From positions 2,418,001 to 2,482,000 of the forward strand of contig NZ_BLPG01000001.1 in NCBI RefSeq assembly GCF_011764445.1: 64,000 nt of DNA, read 5' to 3'. Below the pieces are notes generated by a model. That model was not told the origin of the DNA. It searched no databases and saw only the letters and a list, made by a program, of their open reading frames with translations. The position numbers were made by a program, and so were the translations under genes. Positions 49,917 to 58,692 of the stretch are shown piece by piece. Every line of letters begins with the position of its first letter. Positions within the stretch are counted from its first letter, which is position 1. This DNA is from Phytohabitans rumicis (lineage in GTDB: Bacteria; Actinomycetota; Actinomycetes; Mycobacteriales; Micromonosporaceae).

Positions 49917-52733
49917 CTAAGCGGTGGCGCGCAGGCTCACCTCGCGCGCAATCTCGGTGCGCGAATGCAGGTTGAGCTTGGCGAGGATGTGCGATACGTG
50001 CGTCTGGACGGTGCGCCGGCTCAGGAAAAGGTGGGCCGCGATCTGCGGGTTCGACATTCCGTCCGCGACCAGCCCGGCAACCTTGATCTCGGTCGGGGTA
50101 AGGCTGCTCCAGCCGTGGTCGGCCCGACGGTGCCGCACGTGCGGCCCGCGCCGGATGCCGTACGACCGGAATTTGGCCTGCGTACGGGCCAGATCCCACT
50201 CGGCGCCCAGGTCGCTGTAGAGGGAGAACGCGGTGGTGAAGTGGGCTCGCGCGCCGGCGACGTCACCGCGCTCGGCCAGCGCCGCGCCGGCGGCCTCCAG
50301 CGCCTGTGCCCGCGGCAGCGGCCGGCCGGCGGCCTCGTAGTGCTGGGCGGCGCTGAGCAACAGCTCTGGGTCGCGGTCGAGCAGGCCACGGCAGTGCGGC
50401 GGCAGTGCGATGTGGTGCGGCACGTCGGACGTACGCGCGACTTCCTCGGCCTGCTTGACGACCGTGCGGGCGGCCTCGAAGTCGCCGACCTCGATGGCGA
50501 GCCGGACGGCGTCGGCAAGCAGGTCGGCGGTTGTCTCGGTGTCCTCGGTCTCGGACAGCCCGGCCATGAGCACCGCGAGCGCCTCGACCGGATCGTCGGC
50601 CTGCTCCCGGTTGAGGCTCTTGGCTAGCGCCAGCACACCGATGACCCGATCGCCGAGTTGCGCGGCGTATCGCTCGGCGTCCGCGAGATCCTGCCCGGCC
50701 GTCGGGTCCCCACGATGGAGCCGAATGACGGCGGCCACGCCCCGGTCGCAGCACTCCACCACTGGGCTCTTGGAAGCGCCCGGCGCGGGCTCGATCTCCA
50801 CCAGCGCGTCGTCCCAGCGCCCGGCCAGGAATAGGAGCTCGCCGAGAACGCTCTGCGCCTGCCCGAGCCGGACCATGTTTCCGGCCTCGTCGGCCAGCTG
50901 ACGCCCGTGCTCGGCCGCGCCGATGGCCGCGTCCAAGCGATCGAGATGGACGAGAGCAACGGCGTGGTTGATATGCAGCGACAGCCGGAGGTCGGCCAGG
51001 CCCGGGTGTCCCTCGGCGACGGCGAGGGCCCTGTCGAAGAGCGGCAGGCTTCGGGCCGCCTCGCCACGCATGCCCTGCACGACGGTCTGCAACCCGAGCG
51101 CCCACCCGGTGGCCCACCGATCCCCGGACTCGGTGGCCGCGGCGAGCGCGGTGGTCGCGACCTGGCCGGCCGTGTCCACACGGCCAAGGAGGCACTGGGT
51201 ACGCGCCTTCAGCACCAGCAGCCGGGTGCGGTGCTGCCGGCCCACCATGGGCCCGTCCAGCGCACGGTCCAGCGCGGCGAGCGCCTCCTCAGCCCTACCC
51301 TGCATGCTGCGGCATTGCGTCAACGTCCAGTGCAGGTCGACGAGGTAGTCCGGGCGGGTCACGTATTCGAGCGCGCTCGTCGCCACCTCAGCCGCACTGG
51401 CGGCGTCGCCCGTCCGGTAGAGGGCATCGGCGAGGCGGCAGGCAAGCAGGTCGTGCGGTGCCACCCCGGCGGGTATCGCCGCCACCGCTCGGCGCAGGAG
51501 CGGGATCGCGGCACCCGGCGCACGAGCCACCAGCCGCTGGCCGGTGTCGACCAGCCACTGCACCATCCACTCGTCGGCCACGCCGGCGGTGCCCTCATCC
51601 TGGAACGCGGGCAGCAACTGCCGGGCCACCCGCTCGGCCGGGGCACCATTGTCGGCGAGTGCGCGAGCGGCGTCGCGGTGCCAGGCAGCCCGGACGGCGA
51701 TCGGCAGCTCCTCGTAGAGGGCGGTGCGGATCAGCGGGTGCCGGAACGCCAGGGCGAAGTCGTTTTCCCGCAGGACGCCCGCGAGGATCGCCTCGTCGAG
51801 GACCGGCATCAGCTCGGTCACCGTCTGGCCCGACGCCATCGCGAGCTCGGACACCGAGAAGTCCACGCCCAGCAGCGCCGCGGCGCGCAGCGTGCCGCGC
51901 CCGGCCGGGGAGAGGAACTCGAGCCGGTCGGCGATGACGGCGGCCAGCGAGCCCGGCGTCTTCGTACCGGTTGCCTCGATCGTGCCGTTGTCGGTGGTCA
52001 GCGCGCCTGCCCGATCCAGTGCCGCGACCAGCTCGGTGATGTACAGCGGGTTGCCGGCAGCGCCAGCGGCCAACCGGAGCAGGCGGGGGCCCGGCGTGCT
52101 GCCGGCTGCGTTGGCGACCAGCTCGCCAACCTCGACTTCGGAGAGGCTGTGCAGCCGCATGCGGGACGCCGGCTCGATCGTGCGACCCAGCGCCTTCAGG
52201 TCTTCCCGCCGCGGTACCGGGCGCATGACGCCGACCACGAACAGGGGAAGCTGGCGCACCGACCGCACCAGCCGGCCCAACATCTGCACGGTGGCGGGGT
52301 CGGCCCACTGGAGGTCGTCAACGACCAGCATGACCGGGATGTCCGTGCACAGCTCGTCGACCAGCGCCAGCAATCGCTCGGTGGCGGCGGCGACGTGATC
52401 GACGCCGTTGCCCGGCGCGGACTCGATGCGGAGCAGCTCCAGGATCTCGGCCTGACCGCCGCTGTCGACGGGCGCGGACTCCAGGGCGTCGAGCAGGGGA
52501 AGCAACGGGAACGCGTGGCTCAGCTCGTCGCAGGACGCCCAGAAGACCTGGCAGCCGGCCGACTTCGCCTCGTCCGCAGCGGCGCGCATCAGCGACGACT
52601 TACCGATACCCGGCTCGCCCTCGACAAGGACGGCCCGACCGCGCCCGGCGGCGAGGTCCGAAATCCAGCTCCGCGTCCGATCGAGATGACGCTGACGCCC
52701 GATTAGCGATGGGGCAAACCGCGTCTCGACCAT
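49917..52733 (-). CDS. Giant LuxR-family ATP-binding regulator (LAL type)
   Basis: 938 residues from ATG 52733. AAA domain with Walker A 'GEPGIGKSSLMRAA' near residue 38 and Walker B 'LVVDDLQWADPATV' near 133; then a long TPR-like region and a C-terminal LuxR HTH 'LTPTEIKVAGLVADGMSNPQ' / 'AAHLFLSRRTVQTHVSHILAKL'. It is a full-length homologue of the regulator at 25108-27963 but has its DNA-binding domain at the other end. It probably activates a target regulon in response to a ligand bound by the AAA/TPR part. Upstream, divergently, is a short possible peptide gene (53023). Confidence 0.9.
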   Translation of the reverse strand: MVETRFAPSLIGRQRHLDRTRSWISDLAAGRGRAVLVEGEPGIGKSSLMRAAADEAKSAGCQVFWASCDELSHAFPLLPLLDALESAPVDSGGQAEILELLRIESAPGNGVDHVAAATERLLALVDELCTDIPVMLVVDDLQWADPATVQMLGRLVRSVRQLPLFVVGVMRPVPRREDLKALGRTIEPASRMRLHSLSEVEVGELVANAAGSTPGPRLLRLAAGAAGNPLYITELVAALDRAGALTTDNGTIEATGTKTPGSLAAVIADRLEFLSPAGRGTLRAAALLGVDFSVSELAMASGQTVTELMPVLDEAILAGVLRENDFALAFRHPLIRTALYEELPIAVRAAWHRDAARALADNGAPAERVARQLLPAFQDEGTAGVADEWMVQWLVDTGQRLVARAPGAAIPLLRRAVAAIPAGVAPHDLLACRLADALYRTGDAASAAEVATSALEYVTRPDYLVDLHWTLTQCRSMQGRAEEALAALDRALDGPMVGRQHRTRLLVLKARTQCLLGRVDTAGQVATTALAAATESGDRWATGWALGLQTVVQGMRGEAARSLPLFDRALAVAEGHPGLADLRLSLHINHAVALVHLDRLDAAIGAAEHGRQLADEAGNMVRLGQAQSVLGELLFLAGRWDDALVEIEPAPGASKSPVVECCDRGVAAVIRLHRGDPTAGQDLADAERYAAQLGDRVIGVLALAKSLNREQADDPVEALAVLMAGLSETEDTETTADLLADAVRLAIEVGDFEAARTVVKQAEEVARTSDVPHHIALPPHCRGLLDRDPELLLSAAQHYEAAGRPLPRAQALEAAGAALAERGDVAGARAHFTTAFSLYSDLGAEWDLARTQAKFRSYGIRRGPHVRHRRADHGWSSLTPTEIKVAGLVADGMSNPQIAAHLFLSRRTVQTHVSHILAKLNLHSRTEIAREVSLRATA

Positions 52734-53022
52734 CTCGTGAACCTCACCTTTCGTCCGCCGCCACGAACCCGTCGTTCACCCGCCGTATGCCTGCAACAAT
52801 CGCGCCCACCCCTGAGCCAAAGATCCGATGAACATGAATAATCGACAGTGTCCGCTTGCCTGCGATTAGGCAATCGTTTCACTGCTGTTAACCTGCCGTT
52901 CACCCGCCTACCCGACCGTAATCAATACCTAGCTGGGTGTATTTGGAGGCAGGGAAAACCGCACGGGCGACGTGGCCGTCGCCCAATGTCTGGTTTACCC
53001 GTACGCTTGGCAGGAGCGTGCA
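52734..53022. promoter_or_regulatory. AT-richer intergenic region between LAL regulator and peptide ORF
   Basis: 289 bp, less GC-rich than its surroundings. GTTCACCCGCC occurs twice in the same orientation (52774-52784 and 52894-52904), 120 bp apart. Contains promoters for the LAL gene (minus) and probably the peptide ORF (plus). The repeated 11-mer could be a site for the LAL regulator. Confidence 0.45.
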
Positions 53023-53136
53023 ATGTATAAATTCAGAAGGACAGCCATCGCCGTAACGGTGATGGCCATTAGCGCACTGGCAGCAGCAGCCGCGACCGCT
53101 GGCACGGTCGCACTGGCAGCCGTTTACCACCCGTGA
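53023..53136 (+). CDS. Candidate 37-residue exported peptide
   Basis: ATG 53023 lies six bases after AGGAG. The product begins 'MYKFRRTAIAVTVMAISALA' (basic start, hydrophobic core, A-x-A sites) and ends 'AGTVALAAVYHP', so nearly the whole peptide looks like a Sec signal, with a short releasable tail. In frame, a GTG at 52972 would add 17 residues but would spoil the signal. Divergent to the LAL regulator, 289 bp apart. A signalling or small membrane peptide is possible; no homologue known to me. Short length makes chance occurrence a real alternative. Confidence 0.4.
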   Translation: MYKFRRTAIAVTVMAISALAAAAATAGTVALAAVYHP

Positions 53137-53681
53137 ACCCTAGGGCCATCACCGCCCTGGTAGATCCCCTCTCCGAAGCGGCTTCAGAGCAACACCAACG
53201 AGAAGTAATGATGCCGCCTCGGGAGCCGGATGGGAAGGTTTCACGGCCGCCAATTTTGCAAATTGCAGAGAGCATCTGCGCAAGGGACCTTGCATCCCCC
53301 CGGTCCTGAAGAGAGCGGCGGTACGACCCGGGCGACATGGGTCGACACGGTCGCCCGGCACGTCCGCCGCTCTGACCAGGAATCTTAGGCACCGCCGCAC
53401 CGGCGGAGACCCTCCCCGATCAAGGATTTTCGCGTCGATCAAGGGCAAATGGTCGCGGATCAGAGATCAAAGCACGACCATTTGCCCTTGATCGACGCGG
53501 CGGCGGGGCCGACGCACGGCGCGGGACGCGGCGGCGGGGCCGACGCACGGCGCGGGACGCGGCGACGGGGCCAGCACGCGGCGCGGGCGCGGAGACGGGG
53601 CCGGCGCGGAAGGCGCGGGACGCGGGACGCGGGACGCGGGACGCGGGGACGGGGGCGGCGCGGGACGCGGCGGGGTGGGGG
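53137..53681. other. 545-bp gene-free stretch with repeats
   Basis: No gene supported. It contains GCAAATTGCAGAG at 53258-53270, matching 12 of 13 bases at 49852-49864; a family-1 hairpin at 53418-53498 (copy 6); a near-exact repeated unit of about 30 bp beginning at 53500; and the heptamer GCGGGAC repeated in tandem around 53617-53650. Confidence 0.65.
53418..53498. repeat. Hairpin repeat, family 1, copy 6
   Basis: Inner stem GGGCAAATGGTCG / CGACCATTTGCCC pairs perfectly. Compared with copy 4 (AAACGG/CCGTTT) both sides have changed together (AAATGG/CCATTT), a compensatory change supporting a real secondary structure. Confidence 0.85.
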
Positions 53682-54557
53682 TTAGAGCGGCTTTTGGGCT
53701 ACGGCGGCGTGCATGCCGGAGCGCTCTGGGTGGCCGTCGAAGGGGTCGGACTCGTGGCCCGACTCGGGACGCCAGGCCGGCGCCCACACGAGCCCTGGCG
53801 GTACGACCTCGAAGTCGTCGCCGAAGAATCGAAGCACCTCGTCCGCCGTACGCAGACCGCCCGGGGTCGCCGTCCGTTGCTTGTAGACACCCTGCACGGC
53901 CTGTGCCTGGCTCGCCAGGAACCCCTCGGCCGCCCCGTGTGACAGCACCAGCCAGCTGCCCGGCGCCAGCCGCTCGCGGACCTTCCGGACGGCCGTGTAG
54001 GCGAGGGCGTCGTCGGGTACGAAGTGGAGCACCGCGACCAGCAGCACGGCGACCGGCCGGTCCAGGTCGATGACGGCGCGCAGGTCGGGGTGGTCCAGCA
54101 GCTCCAGCAGGTCGTCCGGGCGGCACAGGTCGCCGAGGACGGCGGCCGCCCGCTCGTTGCCCTCCAGCAGGCCCCGGCTGTGCATGACCGCCACCGGGTC
54201 GATGTCCACGTAGACCACCCGGGCGTCCGGGTTGGCCGCCTGCGCGACCTGGTGCACGTTCCCTTGCGTCGGCATCCCGGATCCAATATCCAGGAACTGA
54301 TGTACGCCCTGCGCGACCAGGTGCCGCACGGCCCGGCCCAGGAACTCCCGGTTGGCCCGCGCGATTGACGGCACCAGCGGCATCGACGCGATCACGTTCT
54401 CGGCCGCCTGCCGGTCGGCCGCGAAGTTGTGCACCCCGCCCAGGTAGTAGTCGTACATGCGGGCCGCGGTGGCCGTGTTGACGTCGTCGCCGAGCCGCTC
54501 GCGGGCCTGCGCCCAGTTGCGCTCGTCCACCTCGCCGTACTGTCCACTACTGACCAC
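53682..54557 (-). CDS. SAM-dependent methyltransferase, DUF574 family
   Basis: 291 residues from GTG 54557 behind GGGAGG. Family pattern: 'NTATAARMYDYYLGGVHNFAADRQAAENV', 'IARANREFLGRAVRHLVAQGVHQFLDIGSGMPTQGNVHQVAQ' (SAM motif I, given in parts), 'ARVVYVDIDPVAVMHSRGLL', 'LLVAVLHFVPDD' and 'LAPGSWLVLSHG'. DUF574 proteins adopt a class I methyltransferase fold and are very abundant in actinomycetes; substrates are unknown. It overlaps the SARP gene stop by 11 bases and is thus translated with it. Confidence 0.9.
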   Translation of the reverse strand: MVSSGQYGEVDERNWAQARERLGDDVNTATAARMYDYYLGGVHNFAADRQAAENVIASMPLVPSIARANREFLGRAVRHLVAQGVHQFLDIGSGMPTQGNVHQVAQAANPDARVVYVDIDPVAVMHSRGLLEGNERAAAVLGDLCRPDDLLELLDHPDLRAVIDLDRPVAVLLVAVLHFVPDDALAYTAVRKVRERLAPGSWLVLSHGAAEGFLASQAQAVQGVYKQRTATPGGLRTADEVLRFFGDDFEVVPPGLVWAPAWRPESGHESDPFDGHPERSGMHAAVAQKPL

Positions 54558-57500
54558 TGCCGTTCCTCCCCAACCGAGTAGCGATCTCCTGCGCCTCGGC
54601 GAAAGCACCGTCCGCGGCCGGCGAGCCCGCCGCGGCGTACGCCCGCCCGAGACTCACCAGCGCCGCCGCCAGGAATGACAGCCAGCCGCGGGTGCGCCAC
54701 ATCGCCACCGACTCCTCCAGGTACGCGACCGCGCGCTCCGGGTCGCCGCCGGCCAGCTCGATCTCGCCCAGCACGCCGAGCGCGTCGGCGACGTGATGGG
54801 TCATGTTGTATTCGCGGCCGAGCGCGAGCGACGACTCCGCCGCCGACCGGGCCTGCGGGTCGCCGCGGCGCAGGTGCAGCCGGGCCAGCGCGAGCATGGT
54901 GAGCACCTTGGTGTAGTTGTCCCGGTAGCGGTGCGAGATGGCCAGCGACTCGCCCAGCCGCTGCTCGCTCGCGTCGAGGTCACCCGCTTCCCGGTGCGCG
55001 ATGCCGAGGAACTGCAGCACCGCGGACTCGTACCGGGGATTGCCGAGCGCGCGGGCGGCGGCGAGCGCGTGGTGTAGATGCTGGATCGCGGAGACTATAT
55101 CCAATTGCTCGCCGCGGGCGAGCGCCAGCGCCACGTGCGCACGGGCCTCGCCGCCCTTGTGGCCGGACTCCTCGGCCAGCCGCAGCGCCCGCGTCCCGTA
55201 GTCCACCGCTTCCGGGTACGCGGCTTGCGCGGTCAGCGCCCACGAGCACATGACCGCCGCGTCGGACATCCCGCGCGGCTCGGCCAGCTCGGTGAACATC
55301 TCCAGCAGTTGGAACGCGTCCGTGTGGAAGCGGGTCGTCGCGTCGCCGCCCTCGGGCGTGGTGTTCCAGGTGACCACGTCGATGAGGCCGCGCAGCATGA
55401 CCGCCGCGCCGAGCCGGTTGCCCGCCCGCCGGCACGCGCCGAGGACCAGCGTGTTGATGGCGTTCCAGTCGGCGTACATGCCGCGGATGTCGAAGTACTT
55501 CTCCAGCCGCCCCGCCAGGTCGAACGCCAACTCGTCCAGGCCCAGTTCGCACGCCTGCCGCACCGCCGGCAGCAGCGCCGCCCGTTCCGCGTCGAACCAC
55601 TGCAGCGGGTCGACGTCGTCCAGCGGCCAGTCGACCGGCGGCCGCGGGACCGAGCCGCCGATCGCCGCGTAACACGGCCCGGGCACCTGCGCCGCCATCC
55701 GCTCCGCCACCCCGAGCCAGGCCGCGAAGCCGCGCTCCAGCGCATGAGTGCGCTCCTGCGACGGATCTTCGATCTCGGCGCGCTCCTGGGCGTACAAGCG
55801 GACCAGGTCATGGAACCGGTAGCGGATCTGGCCCGCGGCATCGACCCCCGCGGCGGCCAATAGCTGCGCGTCGAACAGCGCCTCCAGGTGCGCGGCGGCG
55901 TCCGCCGGGCCGTCGAGCACGGCGCCGGCCAGCCATCCCGGGAAATCGGGTACGTCGAAGAGTCCCAGCCTGCGAAAGAGCAGCCGGGTCGCGCCGTCCA
56001 GCCCGTCATAGCTCAGTGCGAGCGAGGCGCGCACCTCGAGGTCGCCGGTCGCGAGCCGGTCCAGCCGGCGGCGCTCGTCCCGCAGCATGCCGGCGAGGTG
56101 GGCCAGCCGCCAGCTGGGCCGGGCGGTCAGCCGGGCCCCGGCGACGCGCACCGCCAGCGGGAGGCCGCCGCAGAGCCGAACGATCTCGGCCGCGTCCGCC
56201 GGCTGGGTCGCGACCCGGTCGTCCCCGGTGACCCGGCCGAGCAGCCGGATGGCCTCGCCGCTGGCGAAGACCTCTAAATCGATCCAGCGGGCGCCCTCGA
56301 CGCCGGTGAGCCGGGCCCGGCTGGTCACCAGGACCGCGCACGACGCGGCGCCCGGCAGCAGCGGGCGCACCTGCTCCTCGGACGCCGCGTTGTCCAGCAC
56401 GACGAGCACCCGGCGCCCGGCCAGCCGGGTGCGATAGAGCTCGGCCCGCTCGACCACGTCCTCCGGGATCGCCCGGCTGTCCACGCCCAGCGCGCGCAGG
56501 AAGCGGGCCAGCACGTCCGCGGCGTCCAGCGGGACCGCTTCGGCGCCGCGCAGGTTGGCGTAGAGCTGCCCGTCCGGGTACGCGGGCGCGGCCTGGTGCG
56601 CCACGTGCACGGCGAGCGTGGTCTTGCCGACGCCGCCCATGCCCGCCACGCCGGCGATCGCGAGCGCGGCGGCCGGGCGCCCGTCGGTGAGCAGCTTGCG
56701 GAGGTCGTCGACCGCGGCGTCCCGTCCGGTGAAGTCCGGGATGTCGGGCGGCAGGAGCGCCGGCGCCGCCACGGTCTGCGGTGTCGCCAGCCCTGAGTCG
56801 GCGCGCAGGATCAGGCGCTCCAGTTCGGCGATCTCCCGCCCCGGGTCGAGCCCTTCGTGCTCGGCCAGCAGGTTCCGGTACACCCGGTAGGTCTGCAGCG
56901 CCTCGACCTGCCGCCCGGAGCGGTAGAGCGCGGTCATCTGGCGGACCCGCAGCCGCTCCCGCATCGGGTGCGCGTCCACGAGCGGGGCCAACTCCGCGGC
57001 GATGGCCTCGGCGCGGCCGAGGTCCAGCTCCAGGTCGGCGAGGTCCTCGACCGCGGTGAGCCGGCGCTCGACCAGCCGGGCCCGAGCGGCGTCCACGAAG
57101 GATCCGGTGGCGTCGGCGAGCGGCTCCCCGGTCCACAGGTCCAGCGCGCCGCGCAGCAGCCGTACCGCCTCTTTGGCCTCGCCTCGCGCGGCCGCGTCGC
57201 GGGCCAGCCGCACGCGCTCGTCGAACCGGGCCGCGTCGACCTGGTGCGGCTCCACGAGAAGTTCGTAGCCGGACGGGTCGCTCGCGAACACCTCCGGCGC
57301 GCCGATCTCGGCCAGCCGCCCGCGGATCACCGTGACCGCGTTGTGCACCTGCGAGCGCGCGGTGGACGGCGGGGTGCCGCCCCACATCGCCTCGATCACC
57401 GCCTCCCGGGACACCCGCCGGCCGAGGTTCAGCAGCATGAGCGCGAGGAGCCCGCGGGTCTGTGCGCGGGGAATCCGATGCTGGCGCCCGCCGGTCACAA

Positions 57501-57570
57501 CCGTGACGGGTCCGAGCACCGTGAACTGAGTGTGAGCTGTGTGTGCCACGTGTATGAGCGTTTGTATCAC
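54547..57570 (-). CDS. SARP-family regulator (BTAD, NB-ARC, TPR)
   Basis: About 1007 residues. Order: OmpR-like winged helix ('FTVLGPVTVVTGGRQHRIPRAQTRGLLALMLL' in parts, 'EAVIEAMWGGTPPSTARSQVHNAVTVIRGRL'), bacterial transcriptional activation domain ('LWTGEPLADATGSFV', 'LYRSGRQVEALQTYRVYRNLL'), NB-ARC ATPase (Walker A 'GMGGVGKTTLAVH', 'RRVLVVLDNAASEEQVRPLL', 'GLPLAVRVAGARL') and C-terminal TPRs. This is the AfsR arrangement; such proteins activate secondary metabolism, often under kinase control. Start GTG 57570 is tentative, GTG 57549 is also possible. A nested inverted repeat lies upstream. Confidence 0.9.
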   Translation of the reverse strand: MIQTLIHVAHTAHTQFTVLGPVTVVTGGRQHRIPRAQTRGLLALMLLNLGRRVSREAVIEAMWGGTPPSTARSQVHNAVTVIRGRLAEIGAPEVFASDPSGYELLVEPHQVDAARFDERVRLARDAAARGEAKEAVRLLRGALDLWTGEPLADATGSFVDAARARLVERRLTAVEDLADLELDLGRAEAIAAELAPLVDAHPMRERLRVRQMTALYRSGRQVEALQTYRVYRNLLAEHEGLDPGREIAELERLILRADSGLATPQTVAAPALLPPDIPDFTGRDAAVDDLRKLLTDGRPAAALAIAGVAGMGGVGKTTLAVHVAHQAAPAYPDGQLYANLRGAEAVPLDAADVLARFLRALGVDSRAIPEDVVERAELYRTRLAGRRVLVVLDNAASEEQVRPLLPGAASCAVLVTSRARLTGVEGARWIDLEVFASGEAIRLLGRVTGDDRVATQPADAAEIVRLCGGLPLAVRVAGARLTARPSWRLAHLAGMLRDERRRLDRLATGDLEVRASLALSYDGLDGATRLLFRRLGLFDVPDFPGWLAGAVLDGPADAAAHLEALFDAQLLAAAGVDAAGQIRYRFHDLVRLYAQERAEIEDPSQERTHALERGFAAWLGVAERMAAQVPGPCYAAIGGSVPRPPVDWPLDDVDPLQWFDAERAALLPAVRQACELGLDELAFDLAGRLEKYFDIRGMYADWNAINTLVLGACRRAGNRLGAAVMLRGLIDVVTWNTTPEGGDATTRFHTDAFQLLEMFTELAEPRGMSDAAVMCSWALTAQAAYPEAVDYGTRALRLAEESGHKGGEARAHVALALARGEQLDIVSAIQHLHHALAAARALGNPRYESAVLQFLGIAHREAGDLDASEQRLGESLAISHRYRDNYTKVLTMLALARLHLRRGDPQARSAAESSLALGREYNMTHHVADALGVLGEIELAGGDPERAVAYLEESVAMWRTRGWLSFLAAALVSLGRAYAAAGSPAADGAFAEAQEIATRLGRNGSGQ

Positions 57571-57611
57571 GGGCGCTGGCAGGCTGGAAAATGCCCATGG
57601 GGTTCCCGCGC

Positions 57612-57683
57612 GCATGCCAACGGTCACTGTCGGTGACGTACACCGGGGGGAGTGCGAACCGACAGTGTTCCTGTGTGGCATGC
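57612..57683. promoter_or_regulatory. Nested inverted repeats upstream of the SARP gene
   Basis: GCATGCCA (57612-57619) pairs with TGGCATGC (57676-57683), and inside, CACTGTCGGT (57625-57634) pairs with ACCGACAGTG (57658-57667); both perfect. Lies between the upstream regulator stop (57715) and the SARP start (57570). Operator or terminator. Confidence 0.6.
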
Positions 57684-57714
57684 AAACCCGGGGGGCGCGG
57701 GAGCCCTGTGATTC

Positions 57715-58692
57715 TCAGGCCCAGCCGTTGCGGGCCGCATGCCAGCCGAGCTGCATCCGCGTCTCCACGCCCGCGAGGTCGAGCAGATGGCGCACCCGCC
57801 GCTGTAGCGTCCGCAGCGACAGGCCGAGTTGGGTCGCCACTGCCTGATCGGTCAGTCCGGCCAGCAGCAGGGCCAGGATCCGGCGATCCAGCTCGGTAGG
57901 TCCGCCGCCGTCGCGCTCCACGACGCCGTTTCCGGCCAGCTCCAACGGGTACGCGTGCCGCCACACCTGCTCGAACAACGCCTCCAGGGCGGCCAGCAGC
58001 CCACTGCGGTGCAGCAGGACGGCGCCCGGCTCGCCGTCCGGCTCAGCCGCCAGCGGCACCAGGCCAAGGTCGTCGTCGGCCAGCACCAGCTTCATCGGCA
58101 GCGCGTCCACCACCCGTACCCCGACGCCGTTGCGCAGCGACGACGCCGTCTCGGCGACGGCGCCCGGCTGCCCGAGCACCGTCCGTTCCACGACCGCGCG
58201 AAACCGCACCCCGCGGCCGATGGCCGCGTCCTCCGCGGGGTTGTCGCCCGGCCGCACCGCGACAAACGGCGCGGTGACAAAAGTTCTTATCTGAGTACGC
58301 GCCGCCGCCTGCACCTGCAGGAACCGGTGCCGGATGGCATCGACGCCGGTGACCACCTCGAAGAGCTCGCCGATCGAACGCCCGGCCACCGCCGCCCGAT
58401 GCTCCTCGGCGAGGACCACCAGCGCCTGCTCGGCCGCCCGCAACTCGTCGCGGCGCGCCCCGATCAGCGTGCCGAGCGCCATCGCGGGCGGCGCGGCGGC
58501 GTACCCGTCCCCGCCGGCGGGAATGGCGAGGCCGAGGTCGACGAGCCGGGCCAGGATGGCGGTGTCACCGAGCTCGCCGGCGTGTGCGTGGGGCCGGCCC
58601 AGCAGGGTGCGGTACGCCGACTCCTCCTCGTGGCTCAGGCCCAGCGCGGCCAACGCCGGCCGGCTGCTCCACCCATCCTCGAAGGGCCTCAT
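57715..58692 (-). CDS. TrmB-like / LuxR-type HTH regulator
   Basis: 325 residues. The N-terminus ('LAALGLSHEEESAYRTLLGR') resembles the winged helix of TrmB sugar regulators; the middle carries a helical linker ('RRDELRAAEQALVVLAEEHRAAV') and a domain with 'RTQIRTFVTAPFVAVRPGDNP', like TrmB-associated effector domains. The last 60 residues are a LuxR helix-turn-helix ('LDRRILALLLAGLTDQAVAT', 'LSLRTLQRRVRHLLDLAG'). ATG 58692 overlaps the protease stop (ATGA), so it is co-translated with the secreted subtilisin. Family pairs of S8 protease plus such a regulator recur in actinomycetes. Confidence 0.82.
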   Translation of the reverse strand: MRPFEDGWSSRPALAALGLSHEEESAYRTLLGRPHAHAGELGDTAILARLVDLGLAIPAGGDGYAAAPPAMALGTLIGARRDELRAAEQALVVLAEEHRAAVAGRSIGELFEVVTGVDAIRHRFLQVQAAARTQIRTFVTAPFVAVRPGDNPAEDAAIGRGVRFRAVVERTVLGQPGAVAETASSLRNGVGVRVVDALPMKLVLADDDLGLVPLAAEPDGEPGAVLLHRSGLLAALEALFEQVWRHAYPLELAGNGVVERDGGGPTELDRRILALLLAGLTDQAVATQLGLSLRTLQRRVRHLLDLAGVETRMQLGWHAARNGWA

